This document shows positions 1-9,377 of a stretch of DNA of 64,000 nt, piece after piece. The stretch covers positions 1-64,000 of the forward strand of contig UQYP01000007.1 in assembly GCA_900545335.1 (NCBI GenBank). Direction: 5' to 3'. The translations under genes and the position numbers were made by a program. The notes under the pieces were generated by a model, which was not told the origin of the DNA, did no database searches, and was given only the letters and a program-made list of their open reading frames with translations. Every line of letters begins with the position of its first letter. Positions within the stretch are counted from its first letter, which is position 1. Source of the DNA: an uncultured Sutterella sp. (GTDB taxonomy: Bacteria; Pseudomonadota; Gammaproteobacteria; Burkholderiales; Burkholderiaceae_F).

Positions 1-35
1 CATTTCGTTGCTCTTTCGAGCTGACGAGTTTGAGA

Positions 36-63
36 ATTATAAGACTCAAATTCGTTTTGTCAA
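36..63 (-). promoter_or_regulatory. Strong sigma70 promoter, leftmost of three in tandem
   Basis: Read on the minus strand, TTGACA (58-63) and TATAAT (36-41) are perfect consensus hexamers separated by 16 bp, preceded by A/T-rich sequence that could act as an UP element. Transcription would start near position 29 and leave the window to the left. Its strength and the tandem arrangement suggest a stable-RNA (rRNA or tRNA) operon beyond the edge; the transcript itself is not visible. Confidence 0.75.
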
Positions 64-135
64 GTGTTTTTGAAAATTTATTTTTAACTTTCTTTTCACT
101 TGACTGCTTGTGCTTTCGCTCAAGCAGGGTGTGGA

Positions 136-164
136 ATCTTACACTCGGTTTTTTCCACTGTCAA
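136..164 (-). promoter_or_regulatory. Sigma70 promoter, middle of three in tandem
   Basis: On the minus strand TTGACA (159-164) is followed after 17 bp by TAAGAT (136-141). The -10 element begins exactly 100 bp from that of the promoter at 36-63. It has the same direction and no open reading frame separates them. Confidence 0.6.
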
Positions 165-235
165 GAGCTACGTGATGGAATTTTTATCAACCACTAGATC
201 TGGACTTTTGCTCCCTCAGAAGCAACGGATTGCGT

Positions 236-263
236 ATTTTAACCCTGTTTTTAGCTTTGTCAA
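236..263 (-). promoter_or_regulatory. Sigma70 promoter, rightmost of three in tandem
   Basis: On the minus strand TTGACA (258-263) is followed after 16 bp by TAAAAT (236-241), again exactly 100 bp from its neighbour. The whole 1-330 stretch is therefore a promoter array and holds no convincing gene. Confidence 0.6.
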
Positions 264-398
264 GACATTTTTTCAATATTTTTCTTCGTTAATCTGTCAC
301 TCTTTTTCAACACTTTGAATTCCTTATTCTTTCTCCAACTCAAACAGAAATTAAAGCTGCTGCCAAAGATTCAAATCCATCTATCCCATTTATTGCAT

Positions 399-421
399 CG
401 GGGGCTTTCGCCCCCGGTTTT
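399..421. terminator. Rho-independent terminator downstream of the asmA-like gene
   Basis: A 7-bp all-GC stem (399-405 with 410-416) closes a TTTC loop and is followed on the plus strand by GTTTTG. It sits just after the stop codon of the minus-strand asmA-like gene and would separate it from the leftward promoter array. The T-tract is poor on the minus strand. Confidence 0.6.
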
Positions 422-423
422 GC

Positions 424-2511
424 TTAATGTTTAAATAACTTACCCAAACCCTCAATCAAACGCTTCGGATCCTTGACTGCTTCCTCAACTGCAGATTGAA
501 TCCCGGCCTTCAATGCCGCTTCGATATCAATCCCATAACTCGGCGCCTGTACCGTACCTCCTAATTTAATCGGAACTGTTACTCGTCTGCCGTCTACACT
601 TGTTGCTAACTTCGCAGTGATTTCCCCGGCTAAAGCATTGTCGATCAAACCGACCTGAACATTTCCGTTTACTTCCGCCACATTCGTTTTACCGCTTAAT
701 GTCTTCACATTTAACAGGCCGTTACCGACTGTGGCAGTGGCATTTAATGCTGTAAACCGAGTTTCATCCTGAGCATTCATGATTAAACCCTGGACCCTCT
801 TGGCTTTTACTGCTGCGGCCACTTTTTCAAGTGAAATACCCTTGAGTACTGCATTATTGGCCGATGCCGACATCTGCCCGTTCGCAGTCTTTAAAATACT
901 CGTCTGATCAATTCCAATACCATTGAGTTTTACATTGGCGTTAGCTTTTCCGTAAAACATCACGTTACTGCCCAAAGACCGAATGAGCTCTTCTGTATCC
1001 AGTCCGGTCACGTTGACATTTAAAGCCCATTTTTCTGCAGTATTAATTTGTGCGTTGCCGGTTACTTTCCCTGAGCATGTTGTTGCAACCAGGTTATTCA
1101 TACTCAAGACGCCTTTCGACAACCCTAAAGTAGTGTCCACTCCGTTTACAGTTAAGCCCTGATACTTCAATGATTTGACGTGAACTCCCACTCGTCCGTT
1201 GGCTTTATTGAGTACATCAAGTTTTTGCACAGGTGCTGCGTAGGCTTTACCGATAAAGTCAATGTCATTGAGGGCCGCTTTCTTAGCATTATTGCCTTCT
1301 TGAGTAAGCCACTTATCCAACACCAGCGATTCAAGTTCTACCTTCCCTGTCACATTGGGAACTGAGAAACCAGTAACCTGTAATTGAGTTTGCCAAGGTG
1401 ACTTATCTAAAGTACCTTTCAAATCAATACTTAATTTTTCATTCGCCGCCAGTGCCACCGTACCGCTAAATGGCACTTGTAACGTTGAGGTTCCGATGCG
1501 GGATTGAATTTCTCCGCTCAAGCGCTTACTCTGCATAGTGAGCTCTTTCACAGTACCGGAAAAGTCACCTACTGCATTAGCTTTCAAACCTTGCGCATCT
1601 GATACATCGACGGTTAACCCTTCGACATTCCACGTCTGCATCTGTTTGGTTTGTGCACCCGCCAAACCGACCTTTATACTGATGTCATTGATTTTTGCAG
1701 TAAGAGCTGCCGAACTGGCTCTTACATCTTGTTGACTGTATTTCAATGACGAAGCTTTAAATTCCGCAGAGGCTGTTGTGTCTTTTTGTTTAACCGATAA
1801 AGTTATTACGGGTTTCGTCAATTCAGCGGCTAAAGTCTCGACATCGTAAGTCACCGATGAATCTAATGAAATCTGACCTTCTATTCCCTGAGTTTTTTCA
1901 GCGAAATTGGTACTGAATTTCACAGGAGTGGTTCCGCTTAATCCCACAGCTCCAGTCGTAAGATTTAATGAATTGACGGAATAAATTTTTTGATTCTGTA
2001 AACCATAAACCGTCAAGCCTGAATTTTTAATTTCCAAGCTGGCAATTTCCAAGCTATTGATAAAAGATGATCCCTCTGAGGAAGTTTTGTCAGCTTGCGA
2101 TTTTTCCTCTGTTGATTGATCTTTTGCAGAAGAAGCCTGCGCTTTTTGAAGAACGCGGGCGGCATTAATTTGTCCCTGCAGACCATCAATCACAATATCG
2201 TCAAATTGAACGTCACCCTTCAGCAGCGGTAAAACAGCCACCCCTACCTGTGCCCCTTTTAATGTGAACTGGGCTTTTTCACTGCCTTCAAATGACAAAG
2301 ATGTCGGAGGCAGTACCAACTGAACTTTAGGGAAAAATTGAGTCTCTAGATTACCCTGGAAAACCAAAGTTCGATTAAAGCGATTGGCAACTTCTTTTTT
2401 GAGCTGCTCTGCAATGGTTTCATTATCTAAAAAATAAGTTGCTGCCGCCCAAAGCGCACCGAAAGCAACGGCGATTACAACAACAACGGAGATCACGATC
2501 TTACGGAACAT
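424..2511 (-). CDS. AsmA family protein
   Basis: This 695-residue protein has one N-terminal membrane segment (about residues 6-27) followed by a long beta-rich region and no enzymatic motif. The C-terminal part carries the AsmA_2-type pattern (a NGQMSASANNA-like stretch, then short repeats ending in a GGTVQAPSYGID-like motif). Known members are inner-membrane-anchored periplasmic bridge-like proteins linked to outer-membrane lipid and protein homeostasis. I chose the ATG at 2511 because GGAGG lies 7 nt upstream; an in-frame ATG at 2526 has no such site. A lysine/serine-rich linker lies near residues 125-145. The gene is alone between two terminators. Family assignment is good; the exact role is unknown. 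Confidence 0.85.
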   Translation of the reverse strand: MFRKIVISVVVVIAVAFGALWAAATYFLDNETIAEQLKKEVANRFNRTLVFQGNLETQFFPKVQLVLPPTSLSFEGSEKAQFTLKGAQVGVAVLPLLKGDVQFDDIVIDGLQGQINAARVLQKAQASSAKDQSTEEKSQADKTSSEGSSFINSLEIASLEIKNSGLTVYGLQNQKIYSVNSLNLTTGAVGLSGTTPVKFSTNFAEKTQGIEGQISLDSSVTYDVETLAAELTKPVITLSVKQKDTTASAEFKASSLKYSQQDVRASSAALTAKINDISIKVGLAGAQTKQMQTWNVEGLTVDVSDAQGLKANAVGDFSGTVKELTMQSKRLSGEIQSRIGTSTLQVPFSGTVALAANEKLSIDLKGTLDKSPWQTQLQVTGFSVPNVTGKVELESLVLDKWLTQEGNNAKKAALNDIDFIGKAYAAPVQKLDVLNKANGRVGVHVKSLKYQGLTVNGVDTTLGLSKGVLSMNNLVATTCSGKVTGNAQINTAEKWALNVNVTGLDTEELIRSLGSNVMFYGKANANVKLNGIGIDQTSILKTANGQMSASANNAVLKGISLEKVAAAVKAKRVQGLIMNAQDETRFTALNATATVGNGLLNVKTLSGKTNVAEVNGNVQVGLIDNALAGEITAKLATSVDGRRVTVPIKLGGTVQAPSYGIDIEAALKAGIQSAVEEAVKDPKRLIEGLGKLFKH

Positions 2512-2602
2512 ACTGCACCTCCGCACATAGTTCGTCTATGCGATTTAGTGTAGTACATTACCGAGACAACGCAAACCTAAATTTGTTCAAAAATGTACAC
2601 AA

Positions 2603-2626
2603 AAAAAGCTGCCGAAGCAGCTTTTT
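2603..2626. terminator. Bidirectional terminator between asmA-like gene and pyrD
   Basis: The stem AGCTGC/GCAGCT with a CGAA loop is flanked by A-run and T-run so that it extends the stem and gives a U-tract in either direction. It lies 14 nt past the pyrD stop codon and probably ends pyrD transcription. Confidence 0.75.
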
Positions 2627-2639
2627 CGTAAACCGTTTT

Positions 2640-3713
2640 TTAGGGTCTCAGAGAAGCGACCGCTCCGGTTTGTGTTTTACGCCACTTAGCCACTGCGTCA
2701 ACACAATCCGGCACCAAAACCGGACCGTTATAGATAAAGCCAGTAAAGAGTTGTACCAACTTTGCACCGGCCTGCATCTTTTCAACAGCGTCTTCACCCG
2801 TCATCACACCGCCGCTGGCAATAATCGGCATCGTTTCCTGCAGATGTCGATAAAGAAGATCAACGACTTCAGTAGAGCGGGCGCGCAAGGGTTTGCCGGA
2901 GAGACCACCGGTTTCTTCACAGTGCGGCATACCGGGAATAGCATCGCGGGAAATGGTGGTGTTTGTGGCAATAATGGCATCAATGCCGAAACTCACCAAC
3001 TGATCAGAAATTCTCAAAATGTCATCGTTTTCCAAATCCGGTGCCACTTTAAGGGCGATCGGCACATATTTACCCTGGTTTTCATCAACCAGGCGCTTGC
3101 GTTCATCGGTAATTGCCGTCAGTAACTTATTCAATTCCGCATCAGCCTGCAGACTTCTTAAATTCTTAGTGTTCGGAGAGGAAATATTAATGGCGATGTA
3201 GTCTGCGTGGTTATAAACCTTACGCAAGCAAATCAGGTAATCGTCAACGGCCCGCTCAATCGGCGTGACAGCATTTTTACCGATATTAATTCCCAGGATG
3301 CCTCCGCGGCTTCTGAAAGCAGCTGCACTGCGCAAATGTTCCAAAACCTCATCGACACCGTGGTTATTGAAACCCATACGATTGATCACGCCTTCAGCAG
3401 GAATCACGCGGAATAAACGCGGTTTGGGATTACCCGGCTGAGCTTTCGGAGTAATCGTCCCGACTTCAACGTGACCGAAACCCAGTCCGCCGAACGCGCT
3501 CACACGTTCGCCGTTTTTGTCCATCCCTGCTGCCAAGCCGACAACATTAGGAAAACGAAGCCCCATCACTTCAATCGGATCTTCCACCGGGTCACGAGTC
3601 ACTAATTTGGTCACACCAAGATTAACGGCCCAATCCAAATTGGCCATGATGACAGAGTGGGCGGTTTCGGGATCCATGGAGAAAAGAATTTTGCGAGCGA
3701 TGGAGTAAAGCAT
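2640..3713 (-). CDS. pyrD: Dihydroorotate dehydrogenase (quinone), class 2
   Basis: PyrD oxidises dihydroorotate to orotate in pyrimidine synthesis and passes electrons to membrane quinone. The 357-residue length is typical of class 2 enzymes. Visible signatures are the GLAAGMDKNG FMN/substrate lysine motif near residue 60, the INISSPNT segment near residue 175 that carries the class 2 catalytic serine, and IIATNTT and IIASGGV in the C-terminal FMN phosphate-binding part. The N-terminal amphipathic helix (LYSIARKILF) is the membrane-associating element of the class. It is a single-gene unit ended by the hairpin at 2603-2626. Confidence 0.97.
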   Translation of the reverse strand: MLYSIARKILFSMDPETAHSVIMANLDWAVNLGVTKLVTRDPVEDPIEVMGLRFPNVVGLAAGMDKNGERVSAFGGLGFGHVEVGTITPKAQPGNPKPRLFRVIPAEGVINRMGFNNHGVDEVLEHLRSAAAFRSRGGILGINIGKNAVTPIERAVDDYLICLRKVYNHADYIAINISSPNTKNLRSLQADAELNKLLTAITDERKRLVDENQGKYVPIALKVAPDLENDDILRISDQLVSFGIDAIIATNTTISRDAIPGMPHCEETGGLSGKPLRARSTEVVDLLYRHLQETMPIIASGGVMTGEDAVEKMQAGAKLVQLFTGFIYNGPVLVPDCVDAVAKWRKTQTGAVASLRP

Positions 3714-3840
3714 GTTGTCTCTCTTATATCGAAAAATCAGTTTAATTTGCCTAAAACGGGCATGATCATCGAATAGGTTATTGTACCCGATAAAGTATTA
3801 ATACGCTTTGAATATAGTTGCAAACCGTGACGTAGAAATT

Positions 3841-4395
3841 TCAGTCGTCGAGCCGGTAACTGTGCAAACTGAATTTACCCAGACGCCGATCATCAAAAAA
3901 ATGACGTAAAGTGGTTTTTACTGTTGTAAAACTGATTTCATCCCATGGAATCTCGTCTTCTGAGAAAAGTCTCTGCTCCATGGTTTCCTCACCGGGCTTT
4001 TTCGGAACTTCATTAATCTGAGTAAGAAAGAAAAAATGAATCTGACTGGCTCGCGGAACGTCAATGACAGTAAAAAGAGAGCCGTTTCGAGCCCAACCGC
4101 CGGTTTCTTCATGTGTCTCCCGGAGCGCTCCCTCAAGTAGCGTCTCATGCACTTCCATAAATCCGGCCGGCAGCGTCCATTTACCTTTTTGGGGTTCTAT
4201 AGCCCGCCTGCAAAGTAAAACACGGTCACCGCAAACCGGGACAGTTCCAACAACAGGGATAGGATTCACATAATGAATATAGCCGCAGCCTTCACACATC
4301 TCCCGAACATGCACGTCATCCGAAGGACATTTAATAACCATCGGATGACCGCACATCGGACAAAACTTAAAATGAGGCGCGTCTATTGTCTTCAT
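3841..4395 (-). CDS. NUDIX hydrolase with N-terminal zinc ribbon
   Basis: The protein (184 residues) begins with a Cys4 zinc ribbon (CPMCG ... CEGCG, residues about 12-39) and then a NUDIX fold with the box G-x5-E-x7-REThEETGG (residues about 82-105). Zinc-ribbon NUDIX proteins include NADH pyrophosphatases and related nucleoside-diphosphate-X hydrolases; the substrate cannot be told from sequence. Its ATG at 4395 lies 2 nt after the bcsG stop, so it is almost certainly translated as the last gene of the cellulose operon. A reading frame extending further upstream (to 4425) would overlap bcsG and lacks support. A link to cellulose synthesis is only positional. Confidence 0.85.
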   Translation of the reverse strand: MKTIDAPHFKFCPMCGHPMVIKCPSDDVHVREMCEGCGYIHYVNPIPVVGTVPVCGDRVLLCRRAIEPQKGKWTLPAGFMEVHETLLEGALRETHEETGGWARNGSLFTVIDVPRASQIHFFFLTQINEVPKKPGEETMEQRLFSEDEIPWDEISFTTVKTTLRHFFDDRRLGKFSLHSYRLDD

Positions 4396-4397
4396 AC

Positions 4398-6047
4398 TTA
4401 ACGTTCTCTCGGATAGGGACGCCACTCGGCTCCTTTTTGACGTATGTAATCATTTCCTCTGTATGTTAATACAACAGACTGACCGTTTTCGGATACCGGG
4501 TTGGTTTCCGGCAAGTCACGCACCAACTCTTCGAGAGGAACACTGCCGCCGTCCTTACTGAAATAGTTTTGAGACAACACGCGGCCGATTAATGTACTCA
4601 TAGCCATGTAACTGGTATTACCCGTGACATGAATGGGTTCTTTGGGTAAATCTTTAATACCAAAAAATTTCACCATCATCGGCACTTCCGTGATCCGCAT
4701 ACTGGGAATATCACGCAGACGCGGAGCCTGAATCCTGTCACCGCGTACAGCGGCTCCGTGTTCCGGCACAACAATCAGCATCACTTTGCGGCCCGAGCGA
4801 TCCAGTTCATGCATAAAAGTTTGCAAATCGTTTAAGAAGCGGATGGCTCTGGGCTTAAATTCTTCCCAACGGCTCTGCCTGGGCAAACGATTGCCGTCAT
4901 GCAAAGCAATGAAGTTAAAAAGTGTCACATGACGCTCTGAACTCTTATCTCTTGCAGTCTTTCTTTGCCAATCACGCATCACGGCCAAGTCGTCAGAAAT
5001 TTCTTCATCATCAAAAGCCATGTAGCGAACCGGATACTTACCCGTACTTTCCAGAGGCGCCATTAAACCGGCTTTATCGCGAAGGGTTTGAACATAATTG
5101 TCATACTGCCCCTTATGATCCAAGTACAAGTGTTGGCGGAAACCCAGCTGATCAAGGCGATTCATGATTTCGCACTCGGGGCGTCGTCCGTCGTACAGCG
5201 AGTTATGGTCAACCTGACCGCAAACAGCATTTAATAAACGCAGCGTTGCCGGACCTGAGTAAGAGGTAGCTGAATTGAAGTGATCGAATCTGATATTAAA
5301 TTCCGACAATACCGGATGATTCATTAAGTCAGAGGCAATCAAATCGTCGTTCGACAAAGAGCAGATATTCATCAAAATAATTTCAAACGGTGTGTCATTA
5401 GCTGACAAGCCTTGAGGAAATTCTGCGCGGCGTCCTTTTTCGTAGTCCAAAAATGCCGTATACCACTTATCAATCGTCTCAGAAGTGATCGCTGAAGGGT
5501 CTGCCGGCGTTTCAGTCTGCTTCATTTCCGAAGAGGGAGCTTCTTTTGTAACCTCTGCCACCTGAGTCGGTACCGGCTGTGTTTTCCAAGCGACATAGTA
5601 AGGTTCAACCACCAGGCACAAGAAATACACCACGGTCAAGACACTCAGACGAATCCAGTTTTTCAGTAAGCAATAAAGTAAAACAACGGCAACGCCTGCC
5701 GCAAGCATCTTGACGTTAATAAAATCAACGGCCAACTGTGCAATATAAACAGCGGAGAAACCGGCGATATTTTGAGCATTACTGAAAATACTCTCCGGTC
5801 CCGGCAGCCAGCTTTCCGAATAAGCAAGAAGCACAGCAGCAACAATCGCAACTGTCGTTTGAATAAAACTCAAAACCCTGTTTTTAAACGGCACCAATAC
5901 AAAAAGCAAAAGCAAACCGTTGTAGAGCAGGTTTAAGTTCAAATATTCATAATGAGCAAGCGCAAACTTCAGAATGAAATAAACATTCCAAAGTCCGAGC
6001 CCTCTGAAAGAAAAAACGCTGGATTTTTCTTGCGTATCGCCTGACAT
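4398..6047 (-). CDS. bcsG: Cellulose biosynthesis protein BcsG (phosphoethanolamine transferase)
   Basis: BcsG is the inner-membrane transferase that moves phosphoethanolamine from phosphatidylethanolamine to glucose residues of nascent cellulose. The 549-residue length is close to the E. coli protein. Four or five hydrophobic segments occupy roughly residues 20-155, followed by a proline/threonine/glutamate-rich linker and a periplasmic alkaline-phosphatase-like domain. Within it are the TSYSGPATLRLLNAVCGQ segment with the candidate nucleophile serine and the PEHGAAVRGD metal-binding motif. It follows bcsZ by 13 nt and precedes the NUDIX gene by 2 nt. Presence of bcsG implies that the polymer is pEtN-modified cellulose, as known in enterobacteria; for this organism that is inference. 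Confidence 0.93.
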   Translation of the reverse strand: MSGDTQEKSSVFSFRGLGLWNVYFILKFALAHYEYLNLNLLYNGLLLLFVLVPFKNRVLSFIQTTVAIVAAVLLAYSESWLPGPESIFSNAQNIAGFSAVYIAQLAVDFINVKMLAAGVAVVLLYCLLKNWIRLSVLTVVYFLCLVVEPYYVAWKTQPVPTQVAEVTKEAPSSEMKQTETPADPSAITSETIDKWYTAFLDYEKGRRAEFPQGLSANDTPFEIILMNICSLSNDDLIASDLMNHPVLSEFNIRFDHFNSATSYSGPATLRLLNAVCGQVDHNSLYDGRRPECEIMNRLDQLGFRQHLYLDHKGQYDNYVQTLRDKAGLMAPLESTGKYPVRYMAFDDEEISDDLAVMRDWQRKTARDKSSERHVTLFNFIALHDGNRLPRQSRWEEFKPRAIRFLNDLQTFMHELDRSGRKVMLIVVPEHGAAVRGDRIQAPRLRDIPSMRITEVPMMVKFFGIKDLPKEPIHVTGNTSYMAMSTLIGRVLSQNYFSKDGGSVPLEELVRDLPETNPVSENGQSVVLTYRGNDYIRQKGAEWRPYPRER

Positions 6048-6060
6048 TATTTATCCGTTC

Positions 6061-7143
6061 TTAATGTTGTTTTTCTTGATTGGGGAAATAAACCCGACCG
6101 TCCTCATCGAATGCAAAGTAACCCTGATCGAATCCCATACCAAAAAGAGTCAAAACATTGCGGTAATAGTTTTCCTTTTCAATGGGAGAGGTCGCCAGGA
6201 TCGTACGAATCAAATCCGCAGACTTATCTTCTCCGAGTAGCTCCAGTAGGCAGGCACCGAACCCATCCCATGCAGGCTGATTGATTTTCAATGTATTCAC
6301 GTCAATCTTCTCAGGCGGCATATTCAGCTGACGGGTGATCTGAATCATCGGCTCAAAATGAGCCTTTAATTCCCGATAGACAGGATCCTTGGGCGACATC
6401 ATCCCGGCCCAAAGATAGACTCGAATCGAGTTATAGCTGCCAATGGTATTGTCAATATTGTCAACAGGCACCAATTCCCCTCGAGCTGAAAAAGTCGCCC
6501 AATCAGGAGAAATACCGGCAGGAGCACTGCGAATCAATACCCGCGCGGATCCCTCAAACACATCCAGCCAATACTTATCTTCTAGTGCGAAGCGTTTCAG
6601 AAGAAAAAGCGGATAGTAACTGGGGTTGAGTTTAACCTGACCATCGTGCTCAAAGCCGACATGTCCCGGCAAAAGCACTTTACCCAAGTTATCAATATCA
6701 CGAACCTGAGTTTTCAAAAGCTCCAGCATGGCGTGAGCTTTTGCTGTGTAATCCGATCGATTCCAAAGGCGCCCTGCTTCCAGCAGACAATAGGCAATCC
6801 ACATGTCTGAGTCTACAGCGTTATTGGTATCCAAGATCGTCCATTGAGAACCGTTGTTTCCCCAAAGCCATGCTGCAAAATGCTTCGTAATGTCTCCGTT
6901 TGAGAGATTATTTTCAGTCCACGCGAGCAGATCGTCGAAAGTCTCGCGATCGTTATCCACAAGCGCGAAAAACATGGCATAAGACTGACCTTCCGAGGTG
7001 GTCACTGACCGGGTGTCGCTGTAGTCGATCACGCGGCCATTTTCAATGCCCACTGCCTTAAAGTCATTCCACATCGGCCACTCGGCCAACGCTGAAGTAC
7101 TCATGCCAAATGCGAGTGTCATAGCCAAAATTAATTTTTTCAT
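6061..7143 (-). CDS. bcsZ: Endo-1,4-beta-glucanase BcsZ (glycoside hydrolase family 8)
   Basis: BcsZ is a periplasmic cellulase needed for normal cellulose export. The 360-residue product has a signal peptide (KKLILAMTLAFGMSTSALA, cleavage before EWPMW). The SEGQSYAMFFALV segment near residue 55 contains the GH8 catalytic acid, and NTIGSYNSIRVYLW holds further conserved active-site positions. The ATG at 7143 overlaps the bcsB stop in an ATGA arrangement, indicating translational coupling; the reading frame stays open upstream to 7221 but that part overlaps bcsB and would bury the signal peptide. Confidence 0.95.
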   Translation of the reverse strand: MKKLILAMTLAFGMSTSALAEWPMWNDFKAVGIENGRVIDYSDTRSVTTSEGQSYAMFFALVDNDRETFDDLLAWTENNLSNGDITKHFAAWLWGNNGSQWTILDTNNAVDSDMWIAYCLLEAGRLWNRSDYTAKAHAMLELLKTQVRDIDNLGKVLLPGHVGFEHDGQVKLNPSYYPLFLLKRFALEDKYWLDVFEGSARVLIRSAPAGISPDWATFSARGELVPVDNIDNTIGSYNSIRVYLWAGMMSPKDPVYRELKAHFEPMIQITRQLNMPPEKIDVNTLKINQPAWDGFGACLLELLGEDKSADLIRTILATSPIEKENYYRNVLTLFGMGFDQGYFAFDEDGRVYFPNQEKQH

Positions 7144-9368
7144 TTTGCTCGTCCTCTCACCCACAGGCGCATGAAGTAGAAAATGCCGGTCCCCACTAAC
7201 ACAGCGCAAATTAATGCACACAAAACCAATAACAAGGGATAATTACTCATTGTTTCCCAAATCTTGTGATACCAAGGCAGATCTCCGATCGTATAGGAGT
7301 CTCCGACCTTAAAATCAACAATGGACTGCCCGTTAATAATCGCTACAGAACCTGAAACCGTAGCCATGGAAGAGGGGCTTTTGAGTTTTTCATTCAGTAA
7401 ATAACTGCCGGCCTGCCCTTCGCTCAGCAAAGCCACAACCGTACGATCCGAATCAAACGGAGACTGCAGAGAAACAATGGCACCCACACCGCCCTGCGGG
7501 CTGAAAAGCACTTCTTCGGGCTGCATGACTTTTTCACCCTTAAGATTATCGGCAATAGCCGTTTGGAGAGTTTCGGCATTGTCTTTCTTAAAGTCGGGCA
7601 GCGTAATCGGCATTTCACCAATGAGCAAAATATCTTTATCGTCCACAATATCTTCATTAGGGCGATCAACAACCGTCAATTTTGTTGCAACAGCGCCTGT
7701 CACCGCAGCGATTCGGGCCGTAGTATTTAAAAGTGTCGTCACTTTATCTGCCGCAGCCTCTTTAGGAATCACCGCAACCGTGCGGGAAAGATCAGCAAAA
7801 ACCGAATACGGGTAAGCACTTTGGGTAAAAAGCGTCAGGTTCGGCATTTCTGCATAGTGGAAAAGGCCGTTTAAGGTCATAGTTGACGAGGGGTCGATTT
7901 CCATCTGGTGCGGCAAAAGCACAACCGATTTGCAATTGTCAGGAGAACCCTCTGAGAGCTCACGCCGATATACAACTTCAAAACTCAAATCATTTTGAGC
8001 GGCCAAAGCCAGTGCTTCCGAAGGGCTCGTAGCAAGCGGGCCGTTAAAAGAAGGCAGGCGCATTTCACGCTCACCGCTGCTGCTTTGATGTGAAAGGTTG
8101 ACTGAATCAATCAGATAATTGTTGATTCGCATGCGAAGCTGCGCCTGATCGCCCCCTTCCGGCTTCGTGTAGCGGTATTTCAGATTAACATCCAGTCCGC
8201 CTGTCCCCACCATATAAAGGTCCGGAGCAATGCTCATAGGCATATGAACCGGCGGCGGAGCATAACCTCTGGAGGTTAATTGCCCCGGATACTGCATAAT
8301 CCTAGAAAAGGCAATCGTTTCATCAATCGGCACCCAATTCGGCGCATCATAAGCCTGGCGGTTCTCAGGTTCCTTAAAGTCCTTAATCGGCAGCTTGTCA
8401 CCGATTAAAACATGCTCGCCTGATGCCAGAGCTTTCACAGCAACGACCAAATCTGCTTCATCACGCCCGGATATCACAAGCATCTTATCGCTGAGACTTT
8501 CCGGTGCATCCATCATCAGAATCTGCGGGCCGTCAGCCATAGGCAGATCGCTTAAAAAGCTCGGACGGCTGGAATTGGTCGCAAAAACAAAAAAGTGCCC
8601 GTCTGTCGGAACCCGATCGTAGTACACAGGAAAATCCGCTCCCCGCCATTGAGTGTATTTTCCGACTAAAGACGACAGAATCGCTGCTGCTTTCTTGGTC
8701 TCATTGTCCGGAGCTTTGGCAAAGACAACCGGTATGACTGATGCATTATTGGTGTAGGTATCAATAAACGGAGCCGGCCAGCGCGCTAAATCATTTGCAA
8801 TTTTGACTTTTTGCTTAACCAAGGACAGAGTGCTTTTTGCATCAACATCCAACCATAAAGTTTCGCTCGAAGGTCTTTCGCAAATATTTTGATAGTGTCC
8901 GACAAATTCCAAAGTAATCTGATTGAGTGACTTAATCTGTTTGGGATCCAATGTCACCTGAGTGCGGTAAAGCTTGCCTAAAGCATCTGCTGTAACAGGG
9001 ACGGAGTGCTGGAGCTGTTCATTCAGATAAACATTGATTTGAGAACGAACTGGAATCAGTGCAGGAGAAGCGGTAAAAGCCAAATTTAAAGTCGCAGAGG
9101 ACACCAACTCATCGGCACGCACCCCAAAGTCCAAATACTGAATGTTATTAATTCCGGTTAAACGGATGCGGGTTGCCTGACCGCCCGGAACCAATTGCAG
9201 CAAACCGGTCTGTTGAGTAAAAGAGCCGGTTACATCGGTGCGCCAAACGGGGGCCACCGTTGAAGCATCATTGAGAGCCTGTTGGGCCAGAGCTGATGCT
9301 GCCGACAAACTCAACAGAGCTGAACTGACCAAAACTACAGATACTTTGGATAAATTCACTTTAGACAC
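7140..9368 (-). CDS. bcsB: Cellulose synthase regulatory/periplasmic subunit BcsB
   Basis: BcsB is the periplasmic, membrane-anchored partner of BcsA that guides the glucan chain. The 742-residue protein has a signal peptide (cleavage near SALAQ, residue 28), two repeated units of carbohydrate-binding and flavodoxin-like domains, and a C-terminal transmembrane helix (YPLLLVLCALICAVLVGTGIFYF) just before a short basic tail. The start is GTG at 9368, 9 nt after the bcsA stop, with only a weak AAGAG ribosome site. It overlaps bcsZ by 4 nt. Confidence 0.95.
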   Translation of the reverse strand: MSKVNLSKVSVVLVSSALLSLSAASALAQQALNDASTVAPVWRTDVTGSFTQQTGLLQLVPGGQATRIRLTGINNIQYLDFGVRADELVSSATLNLAFTASPALIPVRSQINVYLNEQLQHSVPVTADALGKLYRTQVTLDPKQIKSLNQITLEFVGHYQNICERPSSETLWLDVDAKSTLSLVKQKVKIANDLARWPAPFIDTYTNNASVIPVVFAKAPDNETKKAAAILSSLVGKYTQWRGADFPVYYDRVPTDGHFFVFATNSSRPSFLSDLPMADGPQILMMDAPESLSDKMLVISGRDEADLVVAVKALASGEHVLIGDKLPIKDFKEPENRQAYDAPNWVPIDETIAFSRIMQYPGQLTSRGYAPPPVHMPMSIAPDLYMVGTGGLDVNLKYRYTKPEGGDQAQLRMRINNYLIDSVNLSHQSSSGEREMRLPSFNGPLATSPSEALALAAQNDLSFEVVYRRELSEGSPDNCKSVVLLPHQMEIDPSSTMTLNGLFHYAEMPNLTLFTQSAYPYSVFADLSRTVAVIPKEAAADKVTTLLNTTARIAAVTGAVATKLTVVDRPNEDIVDDKDILLIGEMPITLPDFKKDNAETLQTAIADNLKGEKVMQPEEVLFSPQGGVGAIVSLQSPFDSDRTVVALLSEGQAGSYLLNEKLKSPSSMATVSGSVAIINGQSIVDFKVGDSYTIGDLPWYHKIWETMSNYPLLLVLCALICAVLVGTGIFYFMRLWVRGRAK

Positions 9369-9377
9369 TCTTGAGAT

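Noticed and set aside
100..318. Short plus-strand reading frame of 72 codons in the left end
   Set aside because: It lies over the three tandem minus-strand promoters, has no ribosome site and its translation is low-complexity Phe/Ser-rich.
2439..3125. 228-codon plus-strand frame across the asmA/pyrD junction
   Set aside because: It is antisense to two well-supported genes and crosses their terminator; the composition is that of a shadow frame.
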